A stretch of 64,000 nucleotides of DNA from Tridacna crocea (Eukaryota; Mollusca; Bivalvia; Cardiida; Cardiidae), in contig OX031060.1 of the NCBI GenBank assembly GCA_943736015.1, forward strand, positions 1,880,001 to 1,944,000. Reading direction: 5' to 3'. A program made the position numbers and the translations under genes. The stretch's first letter is position 1; each line of letters opens with the position of its first letter. Positions 19,259 through 28,998 of this stretch are shown piece by piece. Under the pieces are notes generated by a model. That model saw only the letters and a list, made by a program, of their open reading frames with translations. It searched no databases and was not told where the DNA came from.

Positions 19259-19351
19259 ATGGTCATGGCTGGGACTAAATCGACCAAAATTCCAGTCTCC
19301 ATGAGTCGGAAGGACAGCCACATACCAAGTCCAAATCCCAGTAAACTTAAG
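19259..19351 (+). CDS. Possible first coding exon (31 codons)
   Basis: ATG at 19259 (or in-frame ATG at 19265, which has a better GTCATGG context) opens a frame rich in Lys, Ser and Pro with the stretch KIPVSMSRKDSHIPSPNPSK. It ends exactly at codon AAG followed by GTAAGT, a consensus splice donor, phase 0. This stretch lies outside every repeat family I recognise. The frame reads on past the donor to 19474, but that part looks like intron. Function unknown; basic, Ser/Pro-rich, probably disordered. No partner exon was found downstream in the window. Chance occurrence is possible. Confidence 0.3.
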
Positions 19352-19932
19352 GTAAGTTGTTACGTTCAAAACACTCTCTTACTGTTTTCATACAGGCTCA
19401 AACACGTACAGGGTATCACAATAAGAAAAAAAGGCCCTGATAATGCTGCGGTAACATCAACTTACATAGCTTAGTACTCTTTGGTGCGTAGCACAATCTC
19501 CATGTACGCAGAGGTGTGACATTTTTTTAAGTCGACACTTTGTCTTCTTTTGAACAAATTAATAACATCAACAAAGTGAGCACAGCCGTTTTTCATCAGT
19601 TAGTGCCATATTTATGCAACAGCCAGGCTGCACATAAGCAAAGATCATGCCATATGCCATGCTTAAGCCTTAGTAGGCCATACTGTAGGTCCCTAGAAAC
19701 CCATATGAATACAGATATGCCATAGGAACACCGCAGAAACGCCAGACTTAAGCCATTTCTTTGATTTTGAACAAAATACGCCCCAGTTCTTTGTGATTGA
19801 CCTGCATACAGAAATCTTGTTGTATACCTGCGGATATAGAATAGTGAGAGAGTAACATTGATAAGGGTCTGCCAATTAGATGCTATCCTTTCGATGACAA
19901 ATCCAACAAGCTAGCCAATAGTGAAATAGCAA
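19352..19932. other. Non-coding, no clear feature
   Basis: Unclassified. Words like CATGCCATATGCCATGC and CATATGAATACAGATATGCC recur loosely but I could not define a unit. Confidence 0.35.
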
Positions 19933-19990
19933 TGTGCCAGTTCTTTGAAATTGGGATAGTCTACAATTTGATCTTGTGGTAAAGAGTTGA
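19933..19990 (+). mobile_element. MITE-A, right tip only
   Basis: CAGTTCTTTGAAATTGGGAT and CTTGTGGTAAAGAGTTGA. Confidence 0.6.
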
Positions 19991-20010
19991 TTTGGTTTGG
20001 AAGCCAGGGT

Positions 20011-20062
20011 ACTTTAAGATCAGACTGCAAAAAATGTGCCCTCTGATCTTTATTTTACACTG
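20011..20062. repeat. GATCAGACTGCACA hairpin
   Basis: TTTAAGATCAGACTGCA and CCCTCTGATCTTTATTTT around AAAAAATGTG. Confidence 0.6.
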
Positions 20063-20268
20063 TTTGAGACCTCCTTTACAAGAGAAACGGCGAAGTTGCC
20101 ATTTTTTTGTCCTGTATCATGATTGAAAAGGTCCATTGGGTTCATTTGGTGCTGTAGGTGTAAGAATAGACAATTTATCTTCAGTCTCAATATGTCACAG
20201 AAGTGTGTGCTGAACTTAGATCAGCATTTTCTGCTCATTTTGGTGCAGTACTCTGCCAAGAACATGCC

Positions 20269-20498
20269 TTAACCCATTACCACACAATCCCTACTTTTGA
20301 CGCCCCTGAGAACTTGAAGCCTTCTGAAAACACTGTGGGAAAAGGAGAAAATGCTGGTAACCAGCATTTTCTCCTTTTCCCACAGTGTTTCTGCCCTTCC
20401 CATAACAAATTTCAATTTTTCAGTCACCTTTATTTTGTGGTCTGCAAATGATTTCAATTTGGACCAGTCTACAATTTTCTCGTGTGGTAAAGAGTTAA
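20269..20498 (+). mobile_element. MITE-A, 230 bp
   Basis: Stem carries AACACTGTGGG and CCCACAGTGTT, matched in both arms. Its right TTAA is shared with the next copy in the same orientation. Confidence 0.93.
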
Positions 20499-20722
20499 CC
20501 CTTAACCACACAATGCCTACTTTTAATGACCTTGAGGGAGAAGCCTTTGAAAACATTGAGGGAACAGGAGAAATTGCTGGTAACCAGCATTTTCTGCTTT
20601 TCCCACAATGTTTTTTACCCTATCAAAGAAACATCTCACCGTTTGAGCCACATTGAAATTGCCATCTCTAAATGCTTTCAGTTTGGACAAGGCTTTAATT
20701 TTGTCGTCTGGTAAAGGGTTAT
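20495..20722 (+). mobile_element. MITE-A, 228 bp, head to tail with previous
   Basis: TTAACCCTTAACCACACAAT; short flank TTTTAATGACCTTGAGG; long flank CACCGTTTGAGCCACATTG variant also seen at 54700 and 63640; right end TTAT. Confidence 0.9.
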
Positions 20723-20822
20723 CATCAGTCATGTTATGCTGAGTCATGCTTTTGATTGGCTAACCCTTAGAGCTCTGAATTTTAACTTATTTCAACCTTT
20801 CCTTTGCAACTGTTTTAACCCA

Positions 20823-20824
20823 AC

Positions 20825-20855
<31 letters not shown>

Positions 20856-20867
20856 ACACACACATAC
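20823..20867. repeat. (C)n(CA)n microsatellite
   Basis: About 18 C followed by roughly 12 CA units. Confidence 0.95.
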
Positions 20868-21094
20868 ACAGAGAACACCTTACTACGTTCCGAAAATTGT
20901 TGCCAAATGGACTCAAACTGTGTTTGAATGGAGTGGATGTTACGTAGCAACATATTACCATCTGTTTACTAACTTCACGGATGGGCTAGGTTGGGAAGGG
21001 TGCTCCAGAACTTTGAGCCTGATCCAAATCTTTTGCTGTCCATCCCGTCCTGTATTTAGACAAGAGTTACAATGTTCTTAAAACAAGATGGACA

Positions 21095-21323
21095 TTATCT
21101 CTTTACCACATGAGAAAATTTTAGACTGGTCCAAATTGAAAGCATTTGCAGACGACAAAATAAAATTGACTAAAAAATAGAAATTTGTTCTGGGAAGGGT
21201 AGAAAACACTGTGGGAAAAGGAGAAAATGCTGGTTATCAGCATTTTCTCCTTTTCCCATAGTGTTTTCAAAAGGCTTCTTTCTCAGGGGTGTCAAAAGTA
21301 GGGATTGTGTGGTAATGGGTTAA
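21095..21323 (-). mobile_element. MITE-A, intact 229 bp
   Basis: Left target TTAT, right TTAA. Loop is GGTTATC, breaking the exact centre of the palindrome. Confidence 0.92.
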
Positions 21324-21330
21324 CTGTATC

Positions 21331-21673
21331 ATCATCGCCAGCCAAGGTGACTATCACTATGGGCTGATTGAGCCCGATTTCGAGATTCCTGCGATGCGCC
21401 CTCTATCGGATGCTAGTTATTACCCCCCTTTACATCAAATTTCTAAAAGCCAATGTAATATTGTTTTACAAACCGCCTACGAATACACATGAAGCGATAA
21501 GCAGACATCCACGTGTGTTTCCATGTTTACCTTCTATTCGAAAGGTAGCGACTTTGTTCTATCAAAGATGGAATGCTACCAATGAAAAAGCATATTGGGG
21601 GAATGTAAAAATCAAGGTCGATCCGCCAAGGGTAGAGTAGCGTAGTGAATCATCAGCTTTGGCTTGCGAAGAT
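21331..21673. mobile_element. ATCTTCGC long-TIR element, copy 1
   Basis: Left ATCATCGCCAGCCAAGG, right CTTTGGCTTGCGAAGAT are inverted. Interior shares long stretches with 47107-47501, such as GAGATTCCTGCGATGCGCCC, ATGAAGCGATAAGCAGACAT and GATCCGCCAAGGGTA. An open frame (21368-21640) is part of the element and is not kept in the other copy. No clean target duplication found. Confidence 0.8.
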
Positions 21674-21869
21674 GCATCTATATGGAACTGCCGTATTTGG
21701 ATTATTTTAGGGACATATTATCACTTGGTGCAGTGGGGCATCAATAGGAAGTATGACTTTATTTGCAAAACTGTCTGAAATTAAGAGTTCTACCCCCAAC
21801 CTCTGAACGCGTTCGATGATTTTGTTATGGCAGGGTAAAAATAATCTAAGGTCTAGTTTTACGATTTTG
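21674..21869. other. Non-coding spacer
   Basis: Nothing recognised. Confidence 0.35.
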
Positions 21870-22098
21870 TTAACCCTTTACCCCATATGGCATTCCTATA
21901 GTATCTGTAATTGGCTCTAAATAACAGCAAAGATGAAGTTGTTTCTTATGTGTATGTGACACCTTTTGATAGCAAAGAAAACACTGTGACAAAAGGTGAA
22001 ATTGCTCGTCACGAGCAATTTCACCTTTTGTCACAGTGTTTTCCAAAGGCTCCTACAAGCAGTGCGTCAAAATGAGTATCTGTGGAGTAAAGGGTTAA
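21870..22098 (-). mobile_element. MITE-B, intact 229 bp
   Basis: Two stem changes are matched in both arms: AACACTGTGACAAAAGG on the left and CCTTTTGTCACAGTGTT on the right, against AACATTGTGGC/GCCACAATGTT elsewhere in MITE-B. Confidence 0.95.
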
Positions 22099-22158
22099 GA
22101 TGGGACAAAACTTTCTAATATCTAGTTTGGGGTGACAGGGGCTTTGAATAGAAGCAAA

Positions 22159-22246
22159 CAATGTAGATCAAACGATGTAGATCAAACAGTGTAGATAAAA
22201 AACAGACTGCATGCTCTGGGCTGTCCAGTCTTGAACTACATTGTCA
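22159..22246. repeat. GATCAGACTGCACA hairpin, expanded copy
   Basis: ATGTAGATCAAAC occurs three times in tandem with variation before CAGACTGCATGCTC; right arm CCAGTCTTGAACTACATTG. Confidence 0.6.
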
Positions 22247-22278
22247 ACTAAAGCAAACTGAGTAATGTTTCAGTGCTG

Positions 22279-22505
22279 TTGAATCCTTACCACACAATTC
22301 CAATTGTTTTGACATACCATGAAGGTTTTGGAAAACTTTGTTGGAAAAAGACAAAAATTGCAGGTTTAGCCAGCACGTTTTTTTTTTCCCTACAATATTT
22401 CCTACCTTATCTGGCAAATCCAACTATATTTTTGACACATTTAGCTTGTCATTTGCAATGCTTTCAGTTTTGGACAGACCAAGATTTTGTATGGTAAAGA
22501 GTTGT
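22279..22505 (+). mobile_element. MITE-A, diverged
   Basis: TTGAATCCTTACCACACAAT; stem heavily changed (AAAAAGACAAAAATTGCAGG); right end ATGGTAAAGAGTTG. Confidence 0.75.
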
Positions 22506-22677
22506 CAGGGGTTTAAAATATTCCGATAAGTCTGCGATAATATAGGCTGCACTGGTAGTTTATGGTGAAATTGGGATGAAATTTTTGCTTTGAAAATGTA
22601 TAGATCAGTCATAATTGATTTTGTAACCTAATAGTTTTGTTGTAAATCCTTTACTGTGCAGCTCTTTTTTGAGGAGC

Positions 22678-22874
22678 TTACCCATTACCAAACAATCCCT
22701 ACTTTTGACGACCCTGAGAAAGACGCCTTTAGAAAACATTGTGGGAAAAGGAGAAAATGCTGGTAACCAGCATTTTCTCCTTTTCCCACAATGTTTTCTA
22801 CCCCCGTCACAAAACAAAATTAAAACTTTCAGTCACTTTTATTTTGTCGTCTGCAAATGCCTTCGATTTGGACA
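22678..22874 (+). mobile_element. MITE-A part of an A/C/A chimera
   Basis: TTACCCATTACCAAACAATC, full hairpin and long flank up to GATTTGGACAAGCC. There the sequence switches to MITE-C; ACAAGCC is common to both families at the join. Confidence 0.88.
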
Positions 22875-23032
22875 AGCCCTAGTTTTTACGTGTATGCAGT
22901 AAAAGTCTTTTGAAAACTGTGGGAAAAGGAGAAATTGCTCGTAACGAGCAATTTCTCCTTTTCCCACACTGTTTTCTACCCTTTTTGAGAACTTTCTGCC
23001 ATTTTCTCCAAACCTAAAATAGTCGTCTGCAA
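22875..23032 (+). mobile_element. MITE-C part of an A/C/A chimera
   Basis: Enters at AGCCCTAGTTTTTACGTGTA, has the MITE-C hairpin GAAATTGCTCGTAACGAGC and long flank, and leaves at GTCGTCTGCAAA, a stretch both families share. No TTAA at either join. Confidence 0.85.
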
Positions 23033-23246
23033 AATTTTAGCACCCCTGAGAAAGAGGCTTTTGGAAAATACTGGGGGAAAAGTAAAAAATGCTGGTAACC
23101 AGCATTTTCTTCCTTTCCCACAATATTTTCTACCCTATCAAAGTCAGAAATCATCATATCAATCAGATAATGATGAAGATTTACTTTGTTGTCTGCAGGT
23201 GCCTTGAATTTTTTCCCGAACAAAAATTTTTCTTGGTCAAGAATAA
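23033..23246 (+). mobile_element. MITE-A part of chimera, decayed right end
   Basis: Starts inside the short flank (GCACCCCTGAGAAAGAGGC), hairpin ATGCTGGTAACCAGCAT, long flank diverged, right tip TTCTTGGTCAAGAAT. Confidence 0.7.
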
Positions 23247-23249
23247 AAT

Positions 23250-24061
23250 GTGAAGTGCTCGAGGTGACTTTTGGTGATCATGGTGTGCCTGTTGTGTGTC
23301 ATCCATCATTCATGGTGCAGGTGTCAAAAACTGCCTTGTGTATGCTTTAGAGGCCACGTTTTAGTCCAGTACTCATGAAACTTGGTTTGAATATGTGTCT
23401 TGATAAAATTTCAGACAAGTTTTTGAAATGTTGTCGCTTTGGGTCAAAAAGAAGGTCACTTGTTCAGTCCATACTCATGAAACTTTGTTAAGATATTTTG
23501 TCTTGATATCTCAGACATTGTAGAAATTGGGTTCTGTGGGGTCAAAAATTAGGTCACTGGGTCAAATCTGTAAAACTTTGTGTGCGTTTTAGAGGCTATA
23601 ATTTCAATAAAGACTCATGAAACTCGGTCAACATGTTTGTCTTGATGATATCTCATGCAATCTTTAAAATCGGCCACGTCAGGTCGAAAATGTAGGTCAC
23701 TGGACCAGATCATAGAGGAACATTCTGTACACTCTAAAGGCCTTATTTCCAGTCTGATACTCTTGAACCTTTATCAGAATGTTCTTTTATTATGATGTCT
23801 TAGGTGAGTTTTAAAGTGGGTCAGGTTCAGTTAAAAAAAGTAGGTCACAGGGCCAAATTTTTTACATAATCTTTTGTGCTGGTTAGAGGCCACATTTTCA
23901 GTTTGATACTTATTAAAGTTGATCAGAATTATTGTCTTGAAAAATCATAGACAAGTATAGAAAAGTAGGTCAGATAGTGTGAAAAAGTAGGCCACTGGAA
24001 TACATCCCAGAAAAACCTTGTGTGCACTCCTAGAGGCCACATTACTAGTTCATAACATGGT
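23250..24061 (+). mobile_element. Bivalve-type tandem-core element
   Basis: Head GGTGACTTTTGGTGATCATG, then about five loose units with AGAGGCCAC, ACTCATGAAACT, TTTGTCTTGATG and AGGTCACTGG, roughly 125-150 bp each. Units are diverged. Similar to 7379-7960. Right end not defined. Confidence 0.7.
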
Positions 24062-24062
24062 G

Positions 24063-24265
24063 AATCCAGGGCCCATATTCACCAACCATTCTAAAGAATA
24101 TCCTTAGTCTTATTCTCCAAGAATGTCTAAGTTTGAAAGTAACACAACTTCTGATTGGCTAATCCAAATGGTTTAGCCAATCAGAAGTTGCATTACTTTC
24201 AAATTTAGAAATTCTGGAGACTGAGACCAAGAACCTTCTTAAGAATGGTTGGTGAATACAGGCCC
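24063..24265. mobile_element. Fold-back element, GGGCCTGTATTCACC family
   Basis: Palindromic almost throughout: GGGCCCATATTCACCAACCA and TGGTTGGTGAATACAGGCCC at the ends; CAACTTCTGATTGGCTAA and TTAGCCAATCAGAAGTTG at the centre. About 203 bp. Confidence 0.88.
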
Positions 24266-24735
24266 TGTTCCCTTTATTCAGGTGAATGCTTCAAGACAAT
24301 GTTTGACATGTTTTGTATCTTCTGTATGCTTCATTTCTTTTAGCTCTGAACAGATAATATCGTTCTACTTACTTCACAGAAAGCCATTGGACAAGAGTTT
24401 TCCATACACTAAGCAGGAAGCTTTTAAAATAATGACACATCGGTGAGATAATACTTTCAATAGAAACAGCAGGCTCGCTGTATCTATTCCATCTCAAGTA
24501 ACAAATTACAATGGCCATTATACTGCTAGAAACATCTAAATAAAGGCATGTCTTGAAAGGAGATAAGTGATTATTGAAGTGCAGATAGATATCTTTATTC
24601 ATGCTTATGTGGCATATTCACATTTTAGGAGAATATTCAGTAGCGTCCTATCCCTGAAGATTATGGTTATTCAGAGTTTCTGTTTGGGTTTTATTGCTTC
24701 AAAAACCTCTGGTTTTTCTTTGAACCCTGATTTTG
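24266..24735. other. Non-coding, no feature seen
   Basis: Unclassified AT-rich DNA; small open frames without support. Confidence 0.4.
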
Positions 24736-25169
24736 TTACCAAGTGACAATATTGTTGAGTAAACAAAATTCAAAGCATTTGCAAATGACAAAATAACTAG
24801 CTCAGCTGATGATTTCTGTCTTTGAAATAGTAGAAAACATTTTGGGAAAAGGAGAAAATGCTGGTTACCAGCATTTTCTCCTTTTCTCATAATGTTTTCA
24901 AGAAGCCTTTTTTTTAGCTCACCTGAGCACAACGTGCTCGGGGGAGCTATTGTGACCGGTCATCGTCCGGCGTCCGTCCGTCCGTCAGTCCGTCCGTCCG
25001 TCCGTCTGTCCGTCCGTCCGTTAACAATTTCTTTAAAAATCTTCTCCTCCAAAACCAGAAGGCCAATCTTGATAAAACTTGGCAGGAATGTTCCTTGGGT
25101 GAAGCTCTACAAAAATTGTTAAAAGAATTTAATTCCAACAAAAACTCTGGTTGCCATGGCAACAAAATG

Positions 25170-26640
25170 GCTGAAACTGGAAAAAATCTTTAAAAATCTT
25201 CTTGTGACAAACCATAAGGCCGGGAGCATTCATACTTTGTATGAAGCATCATTGGGTGACCCTTTACCAAAATTGTTAAAATTATTCCCCTGGGGTCATA
25301 TTTGGGCTTTGCCCGGGCGCACCCTATTTTACATAGAAACAAAGAAGGAAAGCTTTAAAAAATCTTCTTCTGACAAACCATAATGGCTAGAGCATTCATA
25401 TTTGGTATGTAGCATTATCTGATGATCCTCTACCAAAATTGTTAAAATTATTCCTTTGCTGTCATATTTGGGCTCTGCCCGGGCGCACCCTATTTTAAAA
25501 TCTTTAAAAATCTTCTTGTGACAAACCATAAGGCCGGGAGCATTCATATTTTGTATGAAGCATCATTGGGTGACCCTTTACCAAAATTGTTAAAATTATT
25601 CCCCTGGGGTCATATTTGGGCTTTGCCTGGGTGCACCCTATTTTACATAGAAACAAAGAAGGAAAGTTTTAAAAAATCTTCTTCTGACAAACCATAATGG
25701 CTAGAGCATTCATATTTGGTATGTAGCATTATCTGATGATCCTCTACCAAAATTGTTAAAATAATTCCTCTGCTGTCATATTTGGGCTCTGCCCAGGCGC
25801 ACCCTATTTCAAAATCTTTAAAAATCTTCATGTGACAAAACATAAGGTTGGGAGCATTCATATTTCGTTTGAAACATCATTGGGTGACCCCTTACCAAAA
25901 TTGTTAAAATCATTCCCCTGGGGTCATATTTGGGCTTTGCCCGGGCGCACTCTATTTTACATAGAAATTTAGAAGGGAATCTTTCAAACTACTTCTGGTG
26001 ACAAATCATAATGGCTAGAACATTCCTATTTAGTGTTTAGCATTAACTGATGATCTTCTACCAAAATTGTTGAAATTATCCTTCTGCGGTCATATTTGGG
26101 CTCTGCCTGGGTGCACCCTATTTTACCATCTTTAAAAATCTTCTTGTGACAAACCATAAGGCGGAGGGTGTTCATATTTTGTTTGAAGCATTATTGGGTG
26201 ACCCCTTACCAAAATTGTTAAAATTATTCCCCTTGGGTCATATTTGGGCTTTGCCTTTGGCACACCCTATTTTACATAGAAACAAAGAAGGAAACCTTTA
26301 ATAAATCTTTTTCTGACAAACCGTAATGGCTAGAGCATTCATATTTGCTATGTAGCAAAATCTGATAATCTTCTACCTAAATTGCTAGAATTATCCCTCT
26401 GCGGTCATATTTGGGCTCTGCCCGGGCGCACCCTATTTTACATAGAAACAAAGAAGGAAATCTTTTAAAAATCTACTTGTGACAAATCCATAAAGGCTAG
26501 AGCATTCATATTTTGCATGTAGCATCATCTAGTGACCCTTTATAAAAATAATTAAAATTATCCCCATTGCGGTCATATTTTGGCTTTGTGCCCTGGTGCA
26601 CACTATTTCACATGGAATCATAGAAAGAAATTTTTAAAAT
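25170..26640 (+). repeat. Tandem core with two-unit higher order
   Basis: The landmark CACCCTATTT (or variant) falls at 25320, 25486, 25634, 25800, 25948, 26114, 26263, 26429 and 26599. Intervals alternate 166, 148, 166, 148, 166, 149, 166, 170. One unit has ACAAACCATAAGGCCGGGAG, the next AACCATAATGGCTAGAGC, so the repeat evolves as dimers of about 314 bp. Short open frames are a by-product. Confidence 0.92.
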
Positions 26641-26648
26641 CAATTCCA

Positions 26649-26820
26649 TCTAAAAAGGAGAAATTGTTTGTAACAAACAATTTCTCCTTTCTCACAATCT
26701 TTTCTACCATATAGATCACTTATTTTTCATTTTAGATACATTTTAAAATGTTGTCTGCAATTTGTTTCAATTTGGAACGATCTAAAATTTTGTCGTCTGG
26801 TAATGGCTAAACTACAAGTC
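26649..26820 (+). mobile_element. MITE-A/C-like, left end missing
   Basis: Hairpin AAAGGAGAAATTGTTTG with CAAACAATTTCTCCTTT is a further stem variant matched in both arms. Long flank TTGTCTGCAATTTGTTTC to GGTAATGGCTAA. Lies in the tail of the tandem-core element. Confidence 0.78.
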
Positions 26821-27104
26821 AAAAAGGGAACAAGACACTGTGAAGAGAAAAATTGATGATAAGCAGCAGCTTTTAGCTCCACTGGCCAAAGACAAGGAAG
26901 AAAATCTGTAAACATATTTTTGTGACAAACCCCAGGGTATGCCTTATTTGAAAAGAATTAATAGCCTGCCCTTGATAAACCATATAAGTTACAAACATAC
27001 TCAGGTGAGTGATATAGGACCATCATGGTCCTCTTGTTTTTCTCAAGATTGTTAAAACTCAGAATTGTGTCAGGTAAAGGGTCAACCAGATGATATATTC
27101 TAAA

Positions 27105-27228
27105 CTATGAAGCAGAAGGCTTTTGAAGAGACAGCATGAAAGACTATTAAAATGTACATTGTGAGAAAAGAAGAAATTGCTTTTAACCAACATATTCTAC
27201 TTTTTTCTCTTACAATGTCTTCAAACCT
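27105..27228 (+). mobile_element. MITE-A, decayed hairpin
   Basis: GAAGGCTTTTGAAGAGACAG, ACATTGTGAGAAAAGAAG and TTTTCTCTTACAATGTCTTC. Tips absent. Confidence 0.5.
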
Positions 27229-27456
27229 TTAACCCTTTCCAGAATGATAAATTTTGGACCCTTCCAAACGGAAAGAGTTTGCGGACGACAATTTTAGATT
27301 TGGAGAAAATAGCAGAAAGTTCTCAAAAACGGTAGAAAACACTGTGGGAATAGGAGAAATTGCTCGTCACGAGCAATTTCTCCTTTTCTCACAGTATTTT
27401 CAAAAGACTTTTAGTGCAGACACATAAAAACCAGGGCTTGTTTGAGAAAGGGTTAA
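27229..27456 (-). mobile_element. MITE-C, 228 bp
   Basis: TTAACCCTTTCCAGAATGAT, GGACCCTTCCAAACGG, hairpin GAAATTGCTCGTCACGAGC, GTGCAGACACATAAAAACC, GAGAAAGGGTTAA. Only minus-oriented MITE-C here. Confidence 0.92.
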
Positions 27457-27516
27457 GAAAAATCACATCATTTGAGCTTAAGTTGATTTGTCATTTACAG
27501 AAAGTTTTTAATGTGG

Positions 27517-27728
27517 CTAAATCTTTACCAGACGACAAAATTGTAAATTTGCGGATGACAAATTAAATGTGGCAAAAGTTATGAGATTTATATCAGAAAG
27601 AGTAGAAAACATTGTGAAAAAAGAAGAAAATGCAGGTAACCAGCATAATTTCTTCTTTTACTGGAACATTTTTAAAAGGATTTTTCCTCAGGGTATTGGA
27701 AATTAAGTCAGGTTTATGTAATAAATCT
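27517..27728 (-). mobile_element. MITE-A, diverged
   Basis: CTAAATCTTTACCAGACGAC; stem with changes AAAAGAAGAAAATGCAGG and CATAATTTCTTCTTTT; right tip decayed. Confidence 0.72.
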
Positions 27729-28026
27729 AAAATTCCATAAAGATTCTTTACTTTATTCCCTTCCTGTAGAACTACTAGCAAGAGTGTTCTCCTATAGAAC
27801 TACAGGTCGGAGATAAACAGGCCTTTTGTCTCTGTTTGATCCCTGTCATATTTTTTGGCCTTCTTCAAGACAAAATAAAATATTGTTAAAGATATACCCT
27901 TATTGCCAGAGACCAAACAAACTCTGTTACAACTTTACAATGTGTAGAATCTAGATAGCTGTGTAAACAGATAAAAATCGATGTAAGGTTTATATGATAA
28001 AGAGACGCAAGGGATTTGTCATGGAT
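27729..28026. other. Non-coding, no feature seen
   Basis: Near 27759-27810 GTTCTCCTATAGAACTAC forms a minor hairpin. Nothing else recognised. Confidence 0.35.
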
Positions 28027-28256
28027 TTAACCTATTACCACACAACAGAATTTCATACCTATCCAAATTAAAAGCATTTGCAGACGGCAATTTCAAAGTG
28101 GCTCAAATGGTGCAATTTTTGCTCTGATAGGGTAGAAAACTTTGTGGGAAAAGGAGAAAATGCTGGTTACCAGCATTTTCTCCTTTTCCCACAATGTTTT
28201 CAAAAGGCTTCTACCTCAGGGTCGTCAAAAGTTGTCACTGTTTGGTAAAGGGTTAG
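28027..28256 (-). mobile_element. MITE-A, 230 bp
   Basis: TTAACCTATTACCACACAAC to GGTAAAGGGTTAG. Outer stem AACTTTGTGGG versus CCCACAATGTT, unmatched. Confidence 0.92.
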
Positions 28257-28266
28257 ACTAGAAACT

Positions 28267-28543
28267 GGTTGTCTACATCCACGGATACCCCGGGGTCTCC
28301 CTATTTGCTACACTACATCGACCCCTGGGACAATTAATTGAATTTCCCTCGCTTTACCGCTGGCCGAATGCTGGCTTTATAGTGGTTCCATCATCATTTT
28401 GTGATGGGCAAGTGGACTATATGCTATGACGTTTCGTATCGATTTTCGGCGGCTGATTCAAAGTTTTATTAGTCAATTGTCCCAGGGGTCGATGTAGCGT
28501 AGCAAATAGGGAGACCCCGGGATATCCGAGGATGGGTTGTCTA
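28267..28543. mobile_element. 259-bp long-TIR element with 9-bp target duplication
   Basis: Element 28276-28534 has 60-bp inverted ends with about four mismatches (CGGGGTCTCCCTATTTGCTA and the complement TAGCAAATAGGGAGACCCCG). It is flanked by GGTTGTCTA at 28267-28275 and again at 28535-28543. Long TIRs with a 9-bp duplication fit a Mutator-like MITE (inference). No coding capacity. Confidence 0.9.
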
Positions 28544-28703
28544 TGGCTAGCAGCAATAGAATGCATTTTCCATCCGTCATAATTTGTGCAACCTTGAAAC
28601 CTCAGGGGCAACATTTGGCACAAGGGTACAAGAGTAACTATCATTTCATAAAATAAAGATAAAATTGGCAACAAAACTACATGAAAATAAGTGAAGTTGC
28701 ATC
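28544..28703. other. Non-coding spacer
   Basis: Nothing recognised. Confidence 0.35.
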
Positions 28704-28926
28704 TTTACTCTTTTCTCCATAGATACTCATTTCTACGCATGGCTTGTAGGAGCCTTTGGAAAACATTGTGGCAAAAGGTGAAATTGCTCGTGACGAGCAA
28801 TTTCACCTTTTGCCACAATGTTTTCTACACTATCAAAAGGTGTCATATAAGAAACGGCTTCATCCTTGCTGTTATTTAGGGTCAGTTAGAGATACCATAG
28901 AAATGCCTTATGGGGTAAAGGGTTAA
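28704..28926 (+). mobile_element. MITE-B, 223 bp
   Basis: TTTACTCTTTTCTCCATAGA to GGGTAAAGGGTTAA, the opposite orientation to most MITE-B copies. Long flank has lost the CACATA stretch (GTGTCATATAAGAAACGG). Hairpin GCTCGTGACGAGC perfect. Confidence 0.93.
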
Positions 28927-28998
28927 CTGTTTTTGACAAAATTGATTGCATGTACTTATTTAGTAATAGCTTAAAAAGTAGACTGTACTATGCAATTG

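Larger units (their letters stand above)
24916..27036 (+). mobile_element. Pearl- or Helentron-like element with tandem core
   Basis: Head AGCTCACCTGAGCACAACGT followed by GTGCTCGGGGGAGC, then (TCCG)n, then a core of nine units of about 157 bp, then a tail ending GATATAGGACCATCATGGTC and CTCTTG. GGACCATCATGGTCC can form a terminal hairpin. Placed between T residues of a MITE. Non-autonomous, no helicase or transposase seen. Pearl elements and Helentron-derived elements share head, tandem core and hairpin tail (family knowledge); which one this is remains open. Confidence 0.75.
24736..27085 (-). mobile_element. MITE-A split by a 2.1-kb element
   Basis: 24736-24912 holds long flank and full hairpin up to GAAGCCTTTTTT. 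27037-27085 continues TTTTTCTCAAGATTGTTAAA and ends GGTAAAGGGTCAA. Together they make one MITE-A with an insertion in a T run of the short flank. Confidence 0.9.

Noticed and set aside
21368-21640. 90-residue open frame
   Set aside because: It lies in a TIR element and is broken in the sister copy at 47107-47501, so not under coding constraint.
21331-21673. 9-bp target duplication around copy 1 of the ATCTTCGC element
   Set aside because: The flanks AACTGTATC and GCATCTATA do not match, so I could not confirm it here.
24916-27036. Helitron with canonical CTRR end
   Set aside because: The right end reads CTTG after the hairpin, not CTRR, so a canonical Helitron is not supported; a Helentron- or pearl-like element fits better.
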